Positions 33,738 to 42,557 of a DNA stretch of 64,000 bases are shown here, piece after piece. This stretch comes from VAZQ01 sp963771845 (GTDB lineage: Bacteria > Pseudomonadota > Alphaproteobacteria > Rhizobiales > Xanthobacteraceae). The notes beneath the pieces were generated by a model. The model ran no database searches. It saw only the letters and a list, made by a program, of their open reading frames with translations, and had not been told where the DNA came from. The position numbers were made by a program, and so were the translations under genes. How positions within the stretch are numbered: position 1 is the first letter of the stretch; each line of letters opens with the position of its first letter. The stretch spans positions 186,001-250,000 of the forward strand of contig CAVYVC010000030.1 of NCBI GenBank assembly GCA_963771845.1, written 5' to 3'.

Positions 33738-34834
33738 GAAGTCGCTCCGATCACGCCTTCAACCAGGTAGTTCATCTTCTCGAGCTCGGGATCGGTCTGC
33801 GGGCGCTCGACGCCGGCGGCAATCACGATGTTGCCTTTGTTGTCCTTGAGGGGCCCTTTATAAATGACGTAAGTGCCGGCCGTGAGCTTTGCCTTGATAT
33901 CGTCAGCCTGCTTGCGCGCCGCTTCCGAGACCTTCGGCCCATAGGGAGCGACCTTGACCAGCTCTTCTTTCAGCCCGCCGCGATAGAAGTTCGGGATGCT
34001 CTCACCGCTCGTGAACATTTTCACGAAACGCGGGTAGAGCACCTCCCAATTCCACTCCGCCCCGGTGAGATGAAGTTCGGGCGCAAGCGGCGCCGCATTG
34101 ACATGATAGCTGGAAATCATGGCGCCGCGGCGGGCGGCGTTCTCCATGACGGTTTTCGGCCCATCGACATGGCACGTCACGACGTCGACGCCCGCATCGA
34201 TCAGACTGTTGGTTGCTTCCGCCTCTTTGACCGGCATCGACCAGTCGCCGGTGAATATCACCTGGAGGGTCGCGTTCGGATTGGCGAGCTTTGCCCCAAG
34301 CATGAAGGCATTGACGTTGCGCAACAGCTGGGGAATGGGCTTTGCCGCGACAAAGCCGAGCTTGCCGGTTTTTGTCGTGGCACCGGCGACGATACCGGCG
34401 ACGTGCTGCGCCTCGTCGATGTAGCCGAAATAGCTGCCGACATTCTTCGGGTCCTTCTCGGTCCACAAGCCGCCGGCGTGCTCGAACCTCACCTTGGGAT
34501 ACTTGTTCGCGAGCTTGAGGACGTGCGGGCTGAAATAGCCATAGGAGGTCGGGAACAGAAGCGTGGCGCCGTCGAGATTGATCATCGACTCCATCGTCTT
34601 TTCGACCGCCTCGGTTTCCGGCACCTTCTCTTCCTCGACGACCTTGATGCCCGGCATCTTCTTCAGAGCGGCGGCGCCGACGGCATGGGCCTGATTATAG
34701 CCGTAGTCGTCACGCGATCCGACGTAGATGAACCCGACGACCGTGTCGGCGGCGAACGCCGTTCGAACCGGCAGCGTAGCGGCAAGAGCCGCGCTTGCCT
34801 GCAAGAGGTGTCGACGAGAAATTTCATTGATCAT
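33734..34834 (-). CDS. BMP-family ABC transporter substrate-binding protein, Tat-type signal
   Basis: Periplasmic basic-membrane-protein-type binding protein of 366 residues. The signal peptide starts with a twin-arginine motif (SRRHLLQASA) and ends near RTAFA, suggesting export in folded form. The mature part begins VVGFIYVGSRDDYGYNQAH, with TVGSYFGYIDEAQHVAGIVAG in the first lobe. BMP/PnrA proteins bind purine nucleosides, nucleobases or related heterocycles. First gene of the operon that includes the biuret-hydrolase-like enzyme. Confidence 0.92.
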   Translation of the reverse strand: MINEISRRHLLQASAALAATLPVRTAFAADTVVGFIYVGSRDDYGYNQAHAVGAAALKKMPGIKVVEEEKVPETEAVEKTMESMINLDGATLLFPTSYGYFSPHVLKLANKYPKVRFEHAGGLWTEKDPKNVGSYFGYIDEAQHVAGIVAGATTKTGKLGFVAAKPIPQLLRNVNAFMLGAKLANPNATLQVIFTGDWSMPVKEAEATNSLIDAGVDVVTCHVDGPKTVMENAARRGAMISSYHVNAAPLAPELHLTGAEWNWEVLYPRFVKMFTSGESIPNFYRGGLKEELVKVAPYGPKVSEAARKQADDIKAKLTAGTYVIYKGPLKDNKGNIVIAAGVERPQTDPELEKMNYLVEGVIGATS

Positions 34835-35015
34835 GGTTCGCTCCTGTCTCCGTTTCTTGCAAAGGCTTCTGTGATCGTGGCACCCGCCCCTTTATGCGCA
34901 ACGGTCATGGGCGCGGTTCGCAAGCCTCGTGCCATTCCTGCACAGGGAATACACCTCCACCGTGAGCGCAGCGTGATGAAAAAATAGGCGAAAACAGGCG
35001 CTCCTGTGCAGCGTC

Positions 35016-35082
35016 GTAGCCCGGATGAGCGAAGCGATATCCGGGTCCGTTCCCCGCATTTCGCTTCGCTCATGCGGGCTAC
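35016..35082. repeat. Palindromic repeat (tagcccggatgagcg type)
   Basis: gtagcccggatgagcgaag then cgatatccggg on the left; cgcatttcgcttcgctcatg then cgggctac on the right. It lies in the divergent gap between the BMP operon and the amidohydrolase gene, about 29 bases before the latter's start. Confidence 0.9.
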
Positions 35083-35110
35083 AATCTATCGCACAACGGA
35101 GGGACAGCAG

Positions 35111-36454
35111 TTGAACGAAAAGCGAGCGCTCTGGATCAAGGATCCCCTGGCCATTCTGGCCGACGACGCCGGAGGGGGTGTGGTGGTACGGGAGGGCCGC
35201 ATCGCTGAGCTCGTGCCGAGCGGACGCACGCCGGTTATCCCGGACACCGTGATCTTTGAGGCGGGCTCCCATGTGGTGGTGCCCGGCCTGATCAATACCC
35301 ATCATCATTTCTTTCAGACGCTTACGCGAGCGACCGCGCTTGATCGCGAATTGTTTCCTTGGCTCAAGGCGCTCTATCCCGTTTGGGCGGGGCTTACGCC
35401 GGAAGCGCTTGACCTTGCGGCAACGCTTGCCATGGCCGAGCTTCTCCTCTCGGGCTGCACCACCACCACCGACCATCACTACCTCTTCACGCAGGAATTG
35501 TCCGAGGCCATCGATATCGAGATCGCGGCCGCGAAGCGGCTTGGCATACGCGTCCTGCTGACGCGCGGTTCGATGAACCTGTCAGACCGCGATGGCGGGT
35601 TGCCGCCGCAAAGCATCGTCCAGGATGAGGAGACCATCCTTGCCGACAGCGAGCGGCTGATTGAGCGCTATCATCAACGCGGCGACGACGCGATGGTGCA
35701 GATTGCACTTGCGCCGTGCTCGCCATTTAGCGTCACGAGCTCGCTCATGTTGGCAACGGCGGAGTTGGCCGAGCAGAAGAATGTGCGGCTGCACACTCAT
35801 CTTGCCGAAACCGAGGATGAGAACCGGGACTGTCTGGAGAGGCTTGGTTGCCGCCCGCTTGATTACCTCGAAGATTGCGGATGGCTAGGCGCGCGCACGT
35901 GGCTCGCGCACGGAATTCACTTCAACAGCCACGAGATGCTGCGGCTGGCGCGGGCGGGAACGGCCATCAGCCATTGCGCATGCAGCAACCAGGTGCTTGC
36001 TTCAGGCTGCTGCCGGGTGTGTGATCTGGAAGGGGCCGGTGTGCGCGTCGGCATCGGTGTGGACGGCTCGGCCTCGAACGACAGCTCGAATCTCATCCAG
36101 GAAGTGCGCGCTGCATTCCTCCTTCAGCGCAGCCACTATGGCGTCTCGGCCGTGAGTCATCGCGACGCATTGCGCTGGGCCACCAAAGGCTCGGCCGCCT
36201 GTATCGGGCGTCCAGAGCTCGGCGAGATTCGAGCGGACAGGGTCGCCGATCTCGCACTGTTCAAATTGGACGAGCTTCGCTTCTCCGGTGCTGGCGACCC
36301 GCTCGCCGCGCTGGTGCTATGCGGCGGTCACAGGGCGGATCGGGTCATGATCGGCGGAGAATGGGTGGTCGAGAACGCTGGCATCGGCGGGCTCGATGTG
36401 GAGGATCTCATGCGCCGGCACAATGCGGCGTCGCGCCGGCTGCAAAGGTTGTAG
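35111..36454 (+). CDS. Amidohydrolase: 8-oxoguanine deaminase / AtzB-like
   Basis: Subtype III amidohydrolase of 447 residues. TTG 35111 is preferred because GGAGGG lies seven bases upstream and the protein begins MNEKRALWIK. Zinc ligands: INTHHHFF (H64, H66), LHTHLAE, LAHGIHF and GIGVDGSASNDSSNL. This last motif and the overall layout are shared by 8-oxoguanine deaminase (8-oxoguanine to urate) and by the s-triazine enzyme AtzB. Purine-type transporters and biuret-hydrolase-like neighbours fit either. It is followed by a second biuret-hydrolase-like gene on the same strand. Confidence 0.87.
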   Translation: MNEKRALWIKDPLAILADDAGGGVVVREGRIAELVPSGRTPVIPDTVIFEAGSHVVVPGLINTHHHFFQTLTRATALDRELFPWLKALYPVWAGLTPEALDLAATLAMAELLLSGCTTTTDHHYLFTQELSEAIDIEIAAAKRLGIRVLLTRGSMNLSDRDGGLPPQSIVQDEETILADSERLIERYHQRGDDAMVQIALAPCSPFSVTSSLMLATAELAEQKNVRLHTHLAETEDENRDCLERLGCRPLDYLEDCGWLGARTWLAHGIHFNSHEMLRLARAGTAISHCACSNQVLASGCCRVCDLEGAGVRVGIGVDGSASNDSSNLIQEVRAAFLLQRSHYGVSAVSHRDALRWATKGSAACIGRPELGEIRADRVADLALFKLDELRFSGAGDPLAALVLCGGHRADRVMIGGEWVVENAGIGGLDVEDLMRRHNAASRRLQRL

Positions 36455-36519
36455 CCCGGATGAGCAAAGCAATATCCGGGTGCGGTGTCCCCACATATCG
36501 CTGCGCTCATGCGGGGTAC
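36451..36519. repeat. Palindromic repeat (tagcccggatgagca variant)
   Basis: gtagcccggatgagcaaag on the left and cgctgcgctcatgcggggtac on the right. It begins on the last base of the amidohydrolase stop region (stop TAG 36452-36454), so the repeat provides that stop codon. Confidence 0.85.
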
Positions 36520-36560
36520 GACATGGCCTCAATCTTGCAGTTTCACACGCGCGTTCATCA

Positions 36561-37247
36561 ATGTTGGAGAAGAGTGGTGTGAAAACCATTGAGGCGGAGC
36601 CCGCACCGGTTGCGGTCGATCTCGATCGAACCGCTCTCATCATCATCGACATGCAGCGTGATTTCCTGGAGCCCGGGGGATTTGGTGCTGCGCTCGGCAA
36701 TGATGTGTCGCGGCTGCTCGCAGCCGTGGGGCCGTGCGCGCAAGTACTCGCTGCCGCGCGCAGCGCAGGTCTCCTGGTCATTCATACGCGCGAGGGCCAC
36801 CGTCCCGATCTAACCGATGCGCCGGCGCTCAAGGTCGAGCGGGGCGACCCCGCCATGCGCATTGGCGCGCCAGGACCGATGGGACGCATCCTCGTGCGCG
36901 GCGAACCCGGACACGACATTATCCCCAAGCTCTATCCGATCGCGGGCGAGCCGGTGATCGACAAGCCGGGCAAGGGTGCCTTCTATCAGACCGATCTGGA
37001 ATTGATGCTGCGCAATCGCGCAATCGATACGCTGCTGGTGTGTGGCGTGACGACCGAAGTTTGCGTGAACACGACCGTGCGCGAGGCCAATGACCGCGGC
37101 TTTCGGTGCATCGTGCTCTCGGATTGCTGTGCTTCCTATTTCCCGGAATTTCACGACATGGGTCTCAAGATGATCAAGGCCCAGGGCGGTATTTTCGGTT
37201 CGGTTTCGGCATCCGCGCCCGTGATCGCGGTTCTGGCACTGGCATAA
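36561..37247 (+). CDS. Isochorismatase-family cysteine hydrolase, biuret-hydrolase-like paralogue
   Basis: Cysteine hydrolase of 228 residues (from ATG 36561; GTG 36579 is an alternative with GGAGAAG upstream). Triad D30, K135, C168. It is clearly paralogous to the enzyme at 30977: shared HTREGHRPDLTD, GRILVRGEPGHDIIP, IDKPGKGAF, VREANDRGF and QGGIF. It lacks the DPYPWPYNG start and has FLEPGGFGAA instead of FCGVGGYVDK, so its substrate may differ. It follows the 8-oxoguanine-deaminase/AtzB-like gene and ends before a strong terminator. Confidence 0.85.
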   Translation: MLEKSGVKTIEAEPAPVAVDLDRTALIIIDMQRDFLEPGGFGAALGNDVSRLLAAVGPCAQVLAAARSAGLLVIHTREGHRPDLTDAPALKVERGDPAMRIGAPGPMGRILVRGEPGHDIIPKLYPIAGEPVIDKPGKGAFYQTDLELMLRNRAIDTLLVCGVTTEVCVNTTVREANDRGFRCIVLSDCCASYFPEFHDMGLKMIKAQGGIFGSVSASAPVIAVLALA

Positions 37248-37319
37248 TTGGCGCAATTGTTGCCTCGGTCGGGCCGGCGTCCTTCGTGTCGAACCCCCCG
37301 GGGAGAGATGAGGGGCGCC

Positions 37320-37368
37320 AGGCCTCGGAGCAATCAACCTCCTCCGGGGCCTTTTACTTATTTTTTAT
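37320..37368 (+). terminator. Rho-independent terminator
   Basis: Stem aggcctcggag / ctccggggcct with one G-T wobble (37320-37352), followed by a T-rich tract (ttttacttatttttt). It lies 72 bases after the cysteine hydrolase stop and ends the amidohydrolase/hydrolase transcript, facing the convergent permease gene. Confidence 0.8.
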
Positions 37369-37420
37369 GGCACTCCTCGCAGCCGCTTGCGCCGGGGCGC
37401 GCCTTTCGTCGTGAGCAGAC

Positions 37421-39010
37421 TTACTCGGCCGGCGTTGCCGCCATCGCCTTGTCTTCGAGCGGCAGCGGCGCCGACAAAACCGCGCCCGCGCGGCTCAGCG
37501 CGAACAGAAATACGGCAACGATGGTATAGGCAATCGCAACGCTCGGCGTGACGGCCAAGCCCACCGATTCCCCGTGCATGAAGCCGAAGAACGTCAGCAA
37601 GGCGCCAGCAAGCGCGAAGGCGGAAGCTTCGGCGAACTGCTTTTCGATAACGAACACTCCGACTGCGCCAAGGACGAGGCCGGTCAGGATCGAGCCGCCA
37701 CCCAGCACCCCGAGCCCTTGGTAGAGCACGCCAACCTGCCCGAGCTTCTCCATGCCGATTGCTGCTGCGTTCGTTCCAGCTGCTCCGAGCGCTCCATCCA
37801 TGAGTGTCTTGCTCCACGCGGCGAGATGGGGCGTGAGCGCGAGCACGATTGCAGGTGCGTGCTTGGCGGGCGTGGTCTGGAACGCCTGCGCGCCGATCAG
37901 CATGCCGATGTAGAGCAGGATGGGAGAGATCGCGACCACCGGTACGAGCGCGAGCAGGACCGAGATGATGCCGAACCACGAGAGCACAATCACCATGATC
38001 CCGGTCGCGGCGGAGTAGCCGATGCGGCCACCCATCGCCTTCCAGCCGGGATGGCCGATGTAGACGGCATTGATGAACGGATTGCCCATGAGACAGCCGA
38101 TCAGGCTCACAACGCCATCGGCGGTAAGCACGCGGGTGGTGGGATAGCTGTCTCCCGCCGCTTCCGCGCTCTCGACGTTGTCCATGGCCTCGACCAGGTC
38201 ATAGATGCCGAAGGGAACCGCGGTGACCAGAATGATGGCGAGAAACTCGAAGCCGGAGAACACGTGATCGACGGCAGGCAGCGGCACCGAGAAGCCGAAA
38301 TTCGAAAATGCGCCCTGCAATTTCTGCAGGCTCAATCCGCCATAGTTGAGATCAAAGAGGTTCGAGCCCCAGGCGATCAACATGCCGGCTGCAATGGCGA
38401 CAAGGCCGGCCGGGATGCCTTTGGGATATTTGAAGCCGCCGAACCAGCTCACCATGATGATGGCAAAGCACGTGAGCCCGATGATCGGCGTCATGTACAT
38501 TTCCAGCGCCGGCCGCATGGCAATAAAAGTGATGGAGACGCCGGCGAGCGTGCCGAGGAGTGCGGCTCGGGGCGTGATCCGGCGCACAATCGGCGCAATG
38601 AAGCCGCCGATCATCAGGATAAAGCTCTGGAAGAACACCCAGACGAGGCCTGCTTCCCAGCCTTTGATCGGGTCGTTGGTCCTGAGCGTGATCGGCAGCA
38701 TGATCACGAAGGTGACGATGAACATGTGCGGCACGCTCACGCCCGAGGGCAGAGCGCAGACATCGTCGCGGCCGCTTTTGGAGGCAAGCCTGTAGGCAAG
38801 CCATGCGTAATACATGGTCGACAGGCACATCATCAGGCCGAGCGCCGGCAGGATGCGGCCGAACACGAGGGAGTTCGGCATCTTGAGCACGAACCGGAGA
38901 AGGCCGGTAAGCACCAGCATGTTCACCAGGATGTTGGTGCCGAAGCCGAAGAATGCGTTCCAGTCGCCGGAAGTCCACAGGACTGGGCTTTTCGTCTGTG
39001 GCGCCGCCAT
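37421..39010 (-). CDS. NCS2-like xanthine/uracil permease family transporter
   Basis: Polytopic inner-membrane protein of 529 residues with about 12-14 hydrophobic segments. ATG 39010 has AGGAGG five bases upstream. Conserved features of the nucleobase permease fold include GFGTNILVNMLVLTGLL, LPSGVSVP, AMDNVESAEAAGDSYPTTRVL and GCLMGNPFINAVYIGHPGWKAMGGRIGYS. The N..ESAEA..GD segment resembles the substrate-site region of purine permeases. Likely substrate is a purine base or oxidised derivative. It is convergent with the cysteine hydrolase gene and has a 403-base upstream region. Confidence 0.85.
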   Translation of the reverse strand: MAAPQTKSPVLWTSGDWNAFFGFGTNILVNMLVLTGLLRFVLKMPNSLVFGRILPALGLMMCLSTMYYAWLAYRLASKSGRDDVCALPSGVSVPHMFIVTFVIMLPITLRTNDPIKGWEAGLVWVFFQSFILMIGGFIAPIVRRITPRAALLGTLAGVSITFIAMRPALEMYMTPIIGLTCFAIIMVSWFGGFKYPKGIPAGLVAIAAGMLIAWGSNLFDLNYGGLSLQKLQGAFSNFGFSVPLPAVDHVFSGFEFLAIILVTAVPFGIYDLVEAMDNVESAEAAGDSYPTTRVLTADGVVSLIGCLMGNPFINAVYIGHPGWKAMGGRIGYSAATGIMVIVLSWFGIISVLLALVPVVAISPILLYIGMLIGAQAFQTTPAKHAPAIVLALTPHLAAWSKTLMDGALGAAGTNAAAIGMEKLGQVGVLYQGLGVLGGGSILTGLVLGAVGVFVIEKQFAEASAFALAGALLTFFGFMHGESVGLAVTPSVAIAYTIVAVFLFALSRAGAVLSAPLPLEDKAMAATPAE

Positions 39011-39089
39011 CACGGCCTCCTGTCGATGATCGGGATTAATCCGAATTGCTCGTCCGGCTTGCGCCGAGGCAGGAGGCGACATCTGGGAG

Positions 39090-39151
39090 ATCGGATGTTC
39101 CGACGCCGAATTCGTGGAGGTTCTTGGCGATCCGGAACCGAAACATCCGAT
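39090..39151 (-). promoter_or_regulatory. Candidate structured leader of the NCS2-like permease gene
   Basis: A 10-bp perfect inverted repeat (atcggatgtt / aacatccgat) encloses 42 bases and lies 80-141 bases upstream of the permease ATG. Further short complementarities occur inside (ttccgg, ggcgatcc). It could be a 5'-UTR structure or a protein site. I cannot match it base by base to a known riboswitch. The rest of 39011-39343 holds no gene that I can see. Confidence 0.3.
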
Positions 39152-39343
39152 TTCCACCCACACCTTACGCCAGACAGACTGCAACGGACGAACGTATTTG
39201 CGCACGCAAGCGCCGTGCCAGTTGATTCGTCCCAGCGCAGCTGGATTGCTTGTTGAATCACGCCAACGGCACAGGCGCTGTGCCTAATTATCGAGCCCTT
39301 GTCGCCGTTCGCGGCCGCTTGAACAGCGAGCACAAATGCAGAC

Positions 39344-39375
39344 GGCCTGCCGTTCGAGCCATCGAACGGCAGGCC
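39344..39375 (-). terminator. Strong hairpin downstream of the Tsx-like gene
   Basis: Perfect 13-bp stem ggcctgccgttcg / cgaacggcaggcc with a 6-base loop, 39 bases past the Tsx-like stop. The run of T after it on the minus strand is weak, so it may end transcription with help from Rho or protect the 3' end. Confidence 0.6.
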
Positions 39376-39413
39376 TGTTGTTACGCGCTCATCCGCCCGG
39401 ATAAGCGGGATTT

Positions 39414-40340
39414 TCAGAAACGCACGGTCGATCCGACGATTGCGGTGCTCTCGATCGAGCCGCCGGTCGGATCGAGGTTGTGGTCAATGCCGAACTTGTT
39501 GTGCCAGTACACGTAGGCAACCCACACCGAGACCAGGCCGGGCTTGTTATACGCCAGCTGTCCAACATCGAGATTGAGCTTCTGCTGGGTATAGGTCTCC
39601 GTCTTGGTCGGAGCGGGAGTCGCCACGCACTCGCCCGCGGGGCAATTCCCTTTCGGGCCGTTGAAGGCATAAAGGCTGCTGAATGAGAGCGGGGTGCCCT
39701 TCGGGCCAATCGGCACGTTCAGACCACCCTCGACGCGATAGGTGCTGAAATAATCCACCTTGCTGTTATCGGAGGTAATAAAGCTGCCGTGGTTTTTCTC
39801 CGAGTAATAGAGAGGCGATACGGTGAAGGTCGCGCCGAACGGGAGCGCAAAGTTGAATTGCAGTCCGGCGACCACGTCTTTCTTTGCCGCAGCATTGGCG
39901 TTGTTCACGCTGTTGCCATCACCGCCGACCTTGAAAGAGATATTAGTCAGGAAGTTGCCGAACCGAAGACCGAACATCTCCTTCCAGCCCAGCGTGCTGC
40001 GGAAAAAGCCGTAGATTTCGGTCGTGCCTTCGCAACCCCTGGCAGGAAAGCCTGGAAGGGCGCAAGGATTGGACGGATCGTTGATGTCCGACTTCAGCAG
40101 GTCGATGTTGAACAGGTTGGTCCCATAAGCCCAGGCATCGAAGTGCGTGAAGCTGGTGATGGATTTCCTCGTATGATCAGTGACGTACGGGTCGGTGGCA
40201 TTGAAGGCATAGGCGTAGCTGACCGAATTGTCGTTCACGAAGAACAACGGAGGCGGCTGCGGCGGAGCAGCGGTTGCCTGCGATGCCCCGGCCACCGCGA
40301 TCGCAGCGCCAAGCGCAAGTGCATTGAGCTTGAATTTCAT
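39414..40340 (-). CDS. Tsx-like outer-membrane channel protein
   Basis: Outer-membrane beta-barrel of 308 residues. A signal peptide (MKFKLNALALGAAIAVAGASQATA) precedes alternating strands, and the chain ends in STVRF with the terminal phenylalanine typical of OMPs. TSFTHFDAWAYGTNLFNIDLLKSD resembles the conserved first strands of nucleoside-specific channel Tsx. A pair of cysteines (NPCALPGFPARGC and NCPAGEC) lies in probable loops. Placed next to purine-type inner-membrane transporters it is a plausible outer-membrane entry route for nucleosides or bases; the family assignment is by pattern only. Confidence 0.75.
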   Translation of the reverse strand: MKFKLNALALGAAIAVAGASQATAAPPQPPPLFFVNDNSVSYAYAFNATDPYVTDHTRKSITSFTHFDAWAYGTNLFNIDLLKSDINDPSNPCALPGFPARGCEGTTEIYGFFRSTLGWKEMFGLRFGNFLTNISFKVGGDGNSVNNANAAAKKDVVAGLQFNFALPFGATFTVSPLYYSEKNHGSFITSDNSKVDYFSTYRVEGGLNVPIGPKGTPLSFSSLYAFNGPKGNCPAGECVATPAPTKTETYTQQKLNLDVGQLAYNKPGLVSVWVAYVYWHNKFGIDHNLDPTGGSIESTAIVGSTVRF

Positions 40341-40985
40341 TTGAAAGCCCCCCGGCTTTTGGATGACACAACCTCGTCACGCAACCTACATCGGCTTGCG
40401 ATACCGCAAAGCCTAATTTTCGTTCAGGCCTTCGTTGAATTTTTTCATCGATCGATTGCAGCGGTCGCTGCAACATCTCCGATCTCGCACATTGGCCGCT
40501 CTGGATGGCTCAGCACGGGCGCAGCGTTTTGTTCAGCGATTCAAATAGCCTTTGTTGAATGTCCTGCGCCCGGTGAGGTCCCGCGCTAAAGCTTTTCGGC
40601 AACGCGACTGCCGACGTTCATCACCGCAATCGGCCCTGCATATTTTGACGGCAGCCGAAATCGACGTGCTTGAATTCCGCCAAATGTTGCGGGAAAGTGA
40701 CAACGCTTCGGAGCGCACCCGCGTTCGTTGTTGTAAACAGGTAACAACATCGTCGGGATGACGTGCGCCAGATTTGGATAAAACTGCTCAGTCCTTGTGC
40801 GTCGCTGCTGCTTTTCCGCGCTTCTGCCGCTGGCTGTTTTGTTGGAGCATCCGCTTGATCGAAGTGAAAGGAAAAGCCCATGTGCCTCGGCGAGCATGTC
40901 CTCGACGGCGCCGTTGAGGGCCCGCGCATGACCAATAGCGGCGCGTGCTCGACCGTGAAATCCGTAACACGGGACAATTGCCAGC
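40341..40985. other. Long noncoding gap, no gene recognised
   Basis: 645 bases between the divergent Tsx-like gene and the second BMP transporter operon. Open frames here have no convincing start site or homology. It is less GC-rich than its surroundings in places. It contains an inverted repeat gttgtt / aacaac (40727-40748) that could be an operator, and presumably the promoters for both flanking transcription units. Confidence 0.6.
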
Positions 40986-42557
40986 GTGCTTGATCCGTCG
41001 CGTCAGAACGGGGTGCTTGCGGGGGAGCCGCTCTTGCGGGCGACCGAAATCACCAAGCTCTTTGGCACGTTCCGCGCCAACGACGCGATCAGTCTCGATC
41101 TCTACCCCGGCGAAATCCATGCATTGCTTGGCGAAAATGGCGCCGGCAAATCCACGCTCGTCAAGATCATCTACGGCCTTATTGCCCCGACCGCTGGAGA
41201 GCTCCAATGGATGGGCCATAAGGTGCACCTCGCGGGGCCTGCGCACGCGCGCGCCCTTGGGATCAGCATGGTGTTTCAGACCTTTTCGTTATTTGAAAAT
41301 CTCACCGTCGCCGAGAACGTCGCATTGGGGCTTGCGTCCGCAGAAAACCTGCCCACCATCTCGGCGCGGCTCGCCGCGGTGTCGCGGGCCTATGGTCTCT
41401 TCCTCGATCCCAAGCGCGAAGTCTGGCGCCTTTCCGTCGGCGAGCGCCAGCGCGTCGAAATCGTGGGTGCGCTCATGCAGAATCCGAAGCTGCTCATCCT
41501 CGACGAGCCGACCGCCGTTCTCACTCCGGATGAAGCCAATCAGCTTTTCGTCGTGCTCGAGCGACTCAAAAGCGAAGGCCGGGCGATTCTCTACATCAGT
41601 CATAAGCTCGAAGAGGTGAAGCGTCTGTGCGACCGGGCAACGATCCTGCGTGGAGGCAAGAAGGTTGCGACCTGCGACCCGCGCCGGGAGACCGCAGCCT
41701 CGCTTGCCCGCATGATGGTCGGAGGCGAAATCGGCGAAGTGAAGCCGGCATCAGGACGGGCACTCTCGGCACCGCGGCTCGCCGTGCAGGGCCTGACCCT
41801 CGAAACCGACGATCCGCACGGTGTGCGGCTCGACCAGGTCAGCATCGAGGTAAACGGTGGCGAGATCCTCGGCATCGCAGGGGTCGCCGGCAACGGGCAG
41901 GACGAGCTGTTTGCGGCTCTTTCCGGTGAACGTCTTGCCCCCAGTCATGGCGCCGTGCTGATTGATGGACAAGCGGTCGGCCAGTTCTCGGTTACAGAGC
42001 GGCGCAGGCGCGGCGCGGCCTTCGTGCCCGAGGAGCGGCTCGGACATGCGACCGCGCCGCGAATGAAACTCTCGGACAATGCGCTCCTGACCGGTCATGC
42101 CGAAAACGGCATGGTGCGGCACGGCCTCATCGACAAGGGCGCCACTCTTGCCGCCGTCGACCGCATCACCAGTGTCTTCGACGTGCGCAAGGCCAAGCGG
42201 GATCCGGAGGCCGCAAGCCTCTCCGGCGGCAACCTCCAGAAATTTGTGGTCGGCCGCGAGATCCTGCGCGAACCGGGCGTGCTGGTGGTGAGCCAGCCCA
42301 CGTGGGGGGTCGACGCGGGGGCTGCCGCCACCATTCGTCAGGCTTTGATCGATCTTGCGGCCCGCGGTGCCGCCGTATTGGTCATCAGCCAGGACCTTGA
42401 CGAGCTAACCGAGATCGCAGACCGCATCGCGGTGATGTTTCGCGGCCGGCTATCGGCGCCGCTGATGAGGGGGGAAGCGAGCCGCGAGCAGCTCGGCCTC
42501 TTGATGGGCGGCAGTCCGGCGAGCGGGCACGAGGTGGGTCATGCGGCTGGCGCTTGA
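40986..42557 (+). CDS. BMP-type ABC transporter ATP-binding protein, second system
   Basis: Two-cassette ATPase of 523 residues, GTG start. Cassette 1: GENGAGKST, LSVGERQRVEI, LDEPTAVLTPDEA. Cassette 2: GVAGNGQDEL, PEERLGHATAPRMKL, LSGGNLQKFVVGRE, and a Walker B-like VVSQPTWGVD. It is paralogous to the ATPase at 29415. First gene of an operon with two permeases and a binding protein; gene order differs from the first system, where the binding protein is first and the ATPase last. Confidence 0.92.
   Translation: MLDPSRQNGVLAGEPLLRATEITKLFGTFRANDAISLDLYPGEIHALLGENGAGKSTLVKIIYGLIAPTAGELQWMGHKVHLAGPAHARALGISMVFQTFSLFENLTVAENVALGLASAENLPTISARLAAVSRAYGLFLDPKREVWRLSVGERQRVEIVGALMQNPKLLILDEPTAVLTPDEANQLFVVLERLKSEGRAILYISHKLEEVKRLCDRATILRGGKKVATCDPRRETAASLARMMVGGEIGEVKPASGRALSAPRLAVQGLTLETDDPHGVRLDQVSIEVNGGEILGIAGVAGNGQDELFAALSGERLAPSHGAVLIDGQAVGQFSVTERRRRGAAFVPEERLGHATAPRMKLSDNALLTGHAENGMVRHGLIDKGATLAAVDRITSVFDVRKAKRDPEAASLSGGNLQKFVVGREILREPGVLVVSQPTWGVDAGAAATIRQALIDLAARGAAVLVISQDLDELTEIADRIAVMFRGRLSAPLMRGEASREQLGLLMGGSPASGHEVGHAAGA

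Noticed and set aside
37574..39256. 560-codon open frame on the plus strand
   Set aside because: It is fully antisense to the NCS2-like permease, and its His/Glu/Arg-rich composition is typical of a GC-rich shadow frame.
40586..40897. 103-codon open frame in the long gap before the second BMP operon
   Set aside because: No ribosome site, no recognised family, and an overlapping alternative frame of equal quality; left as noncoding.
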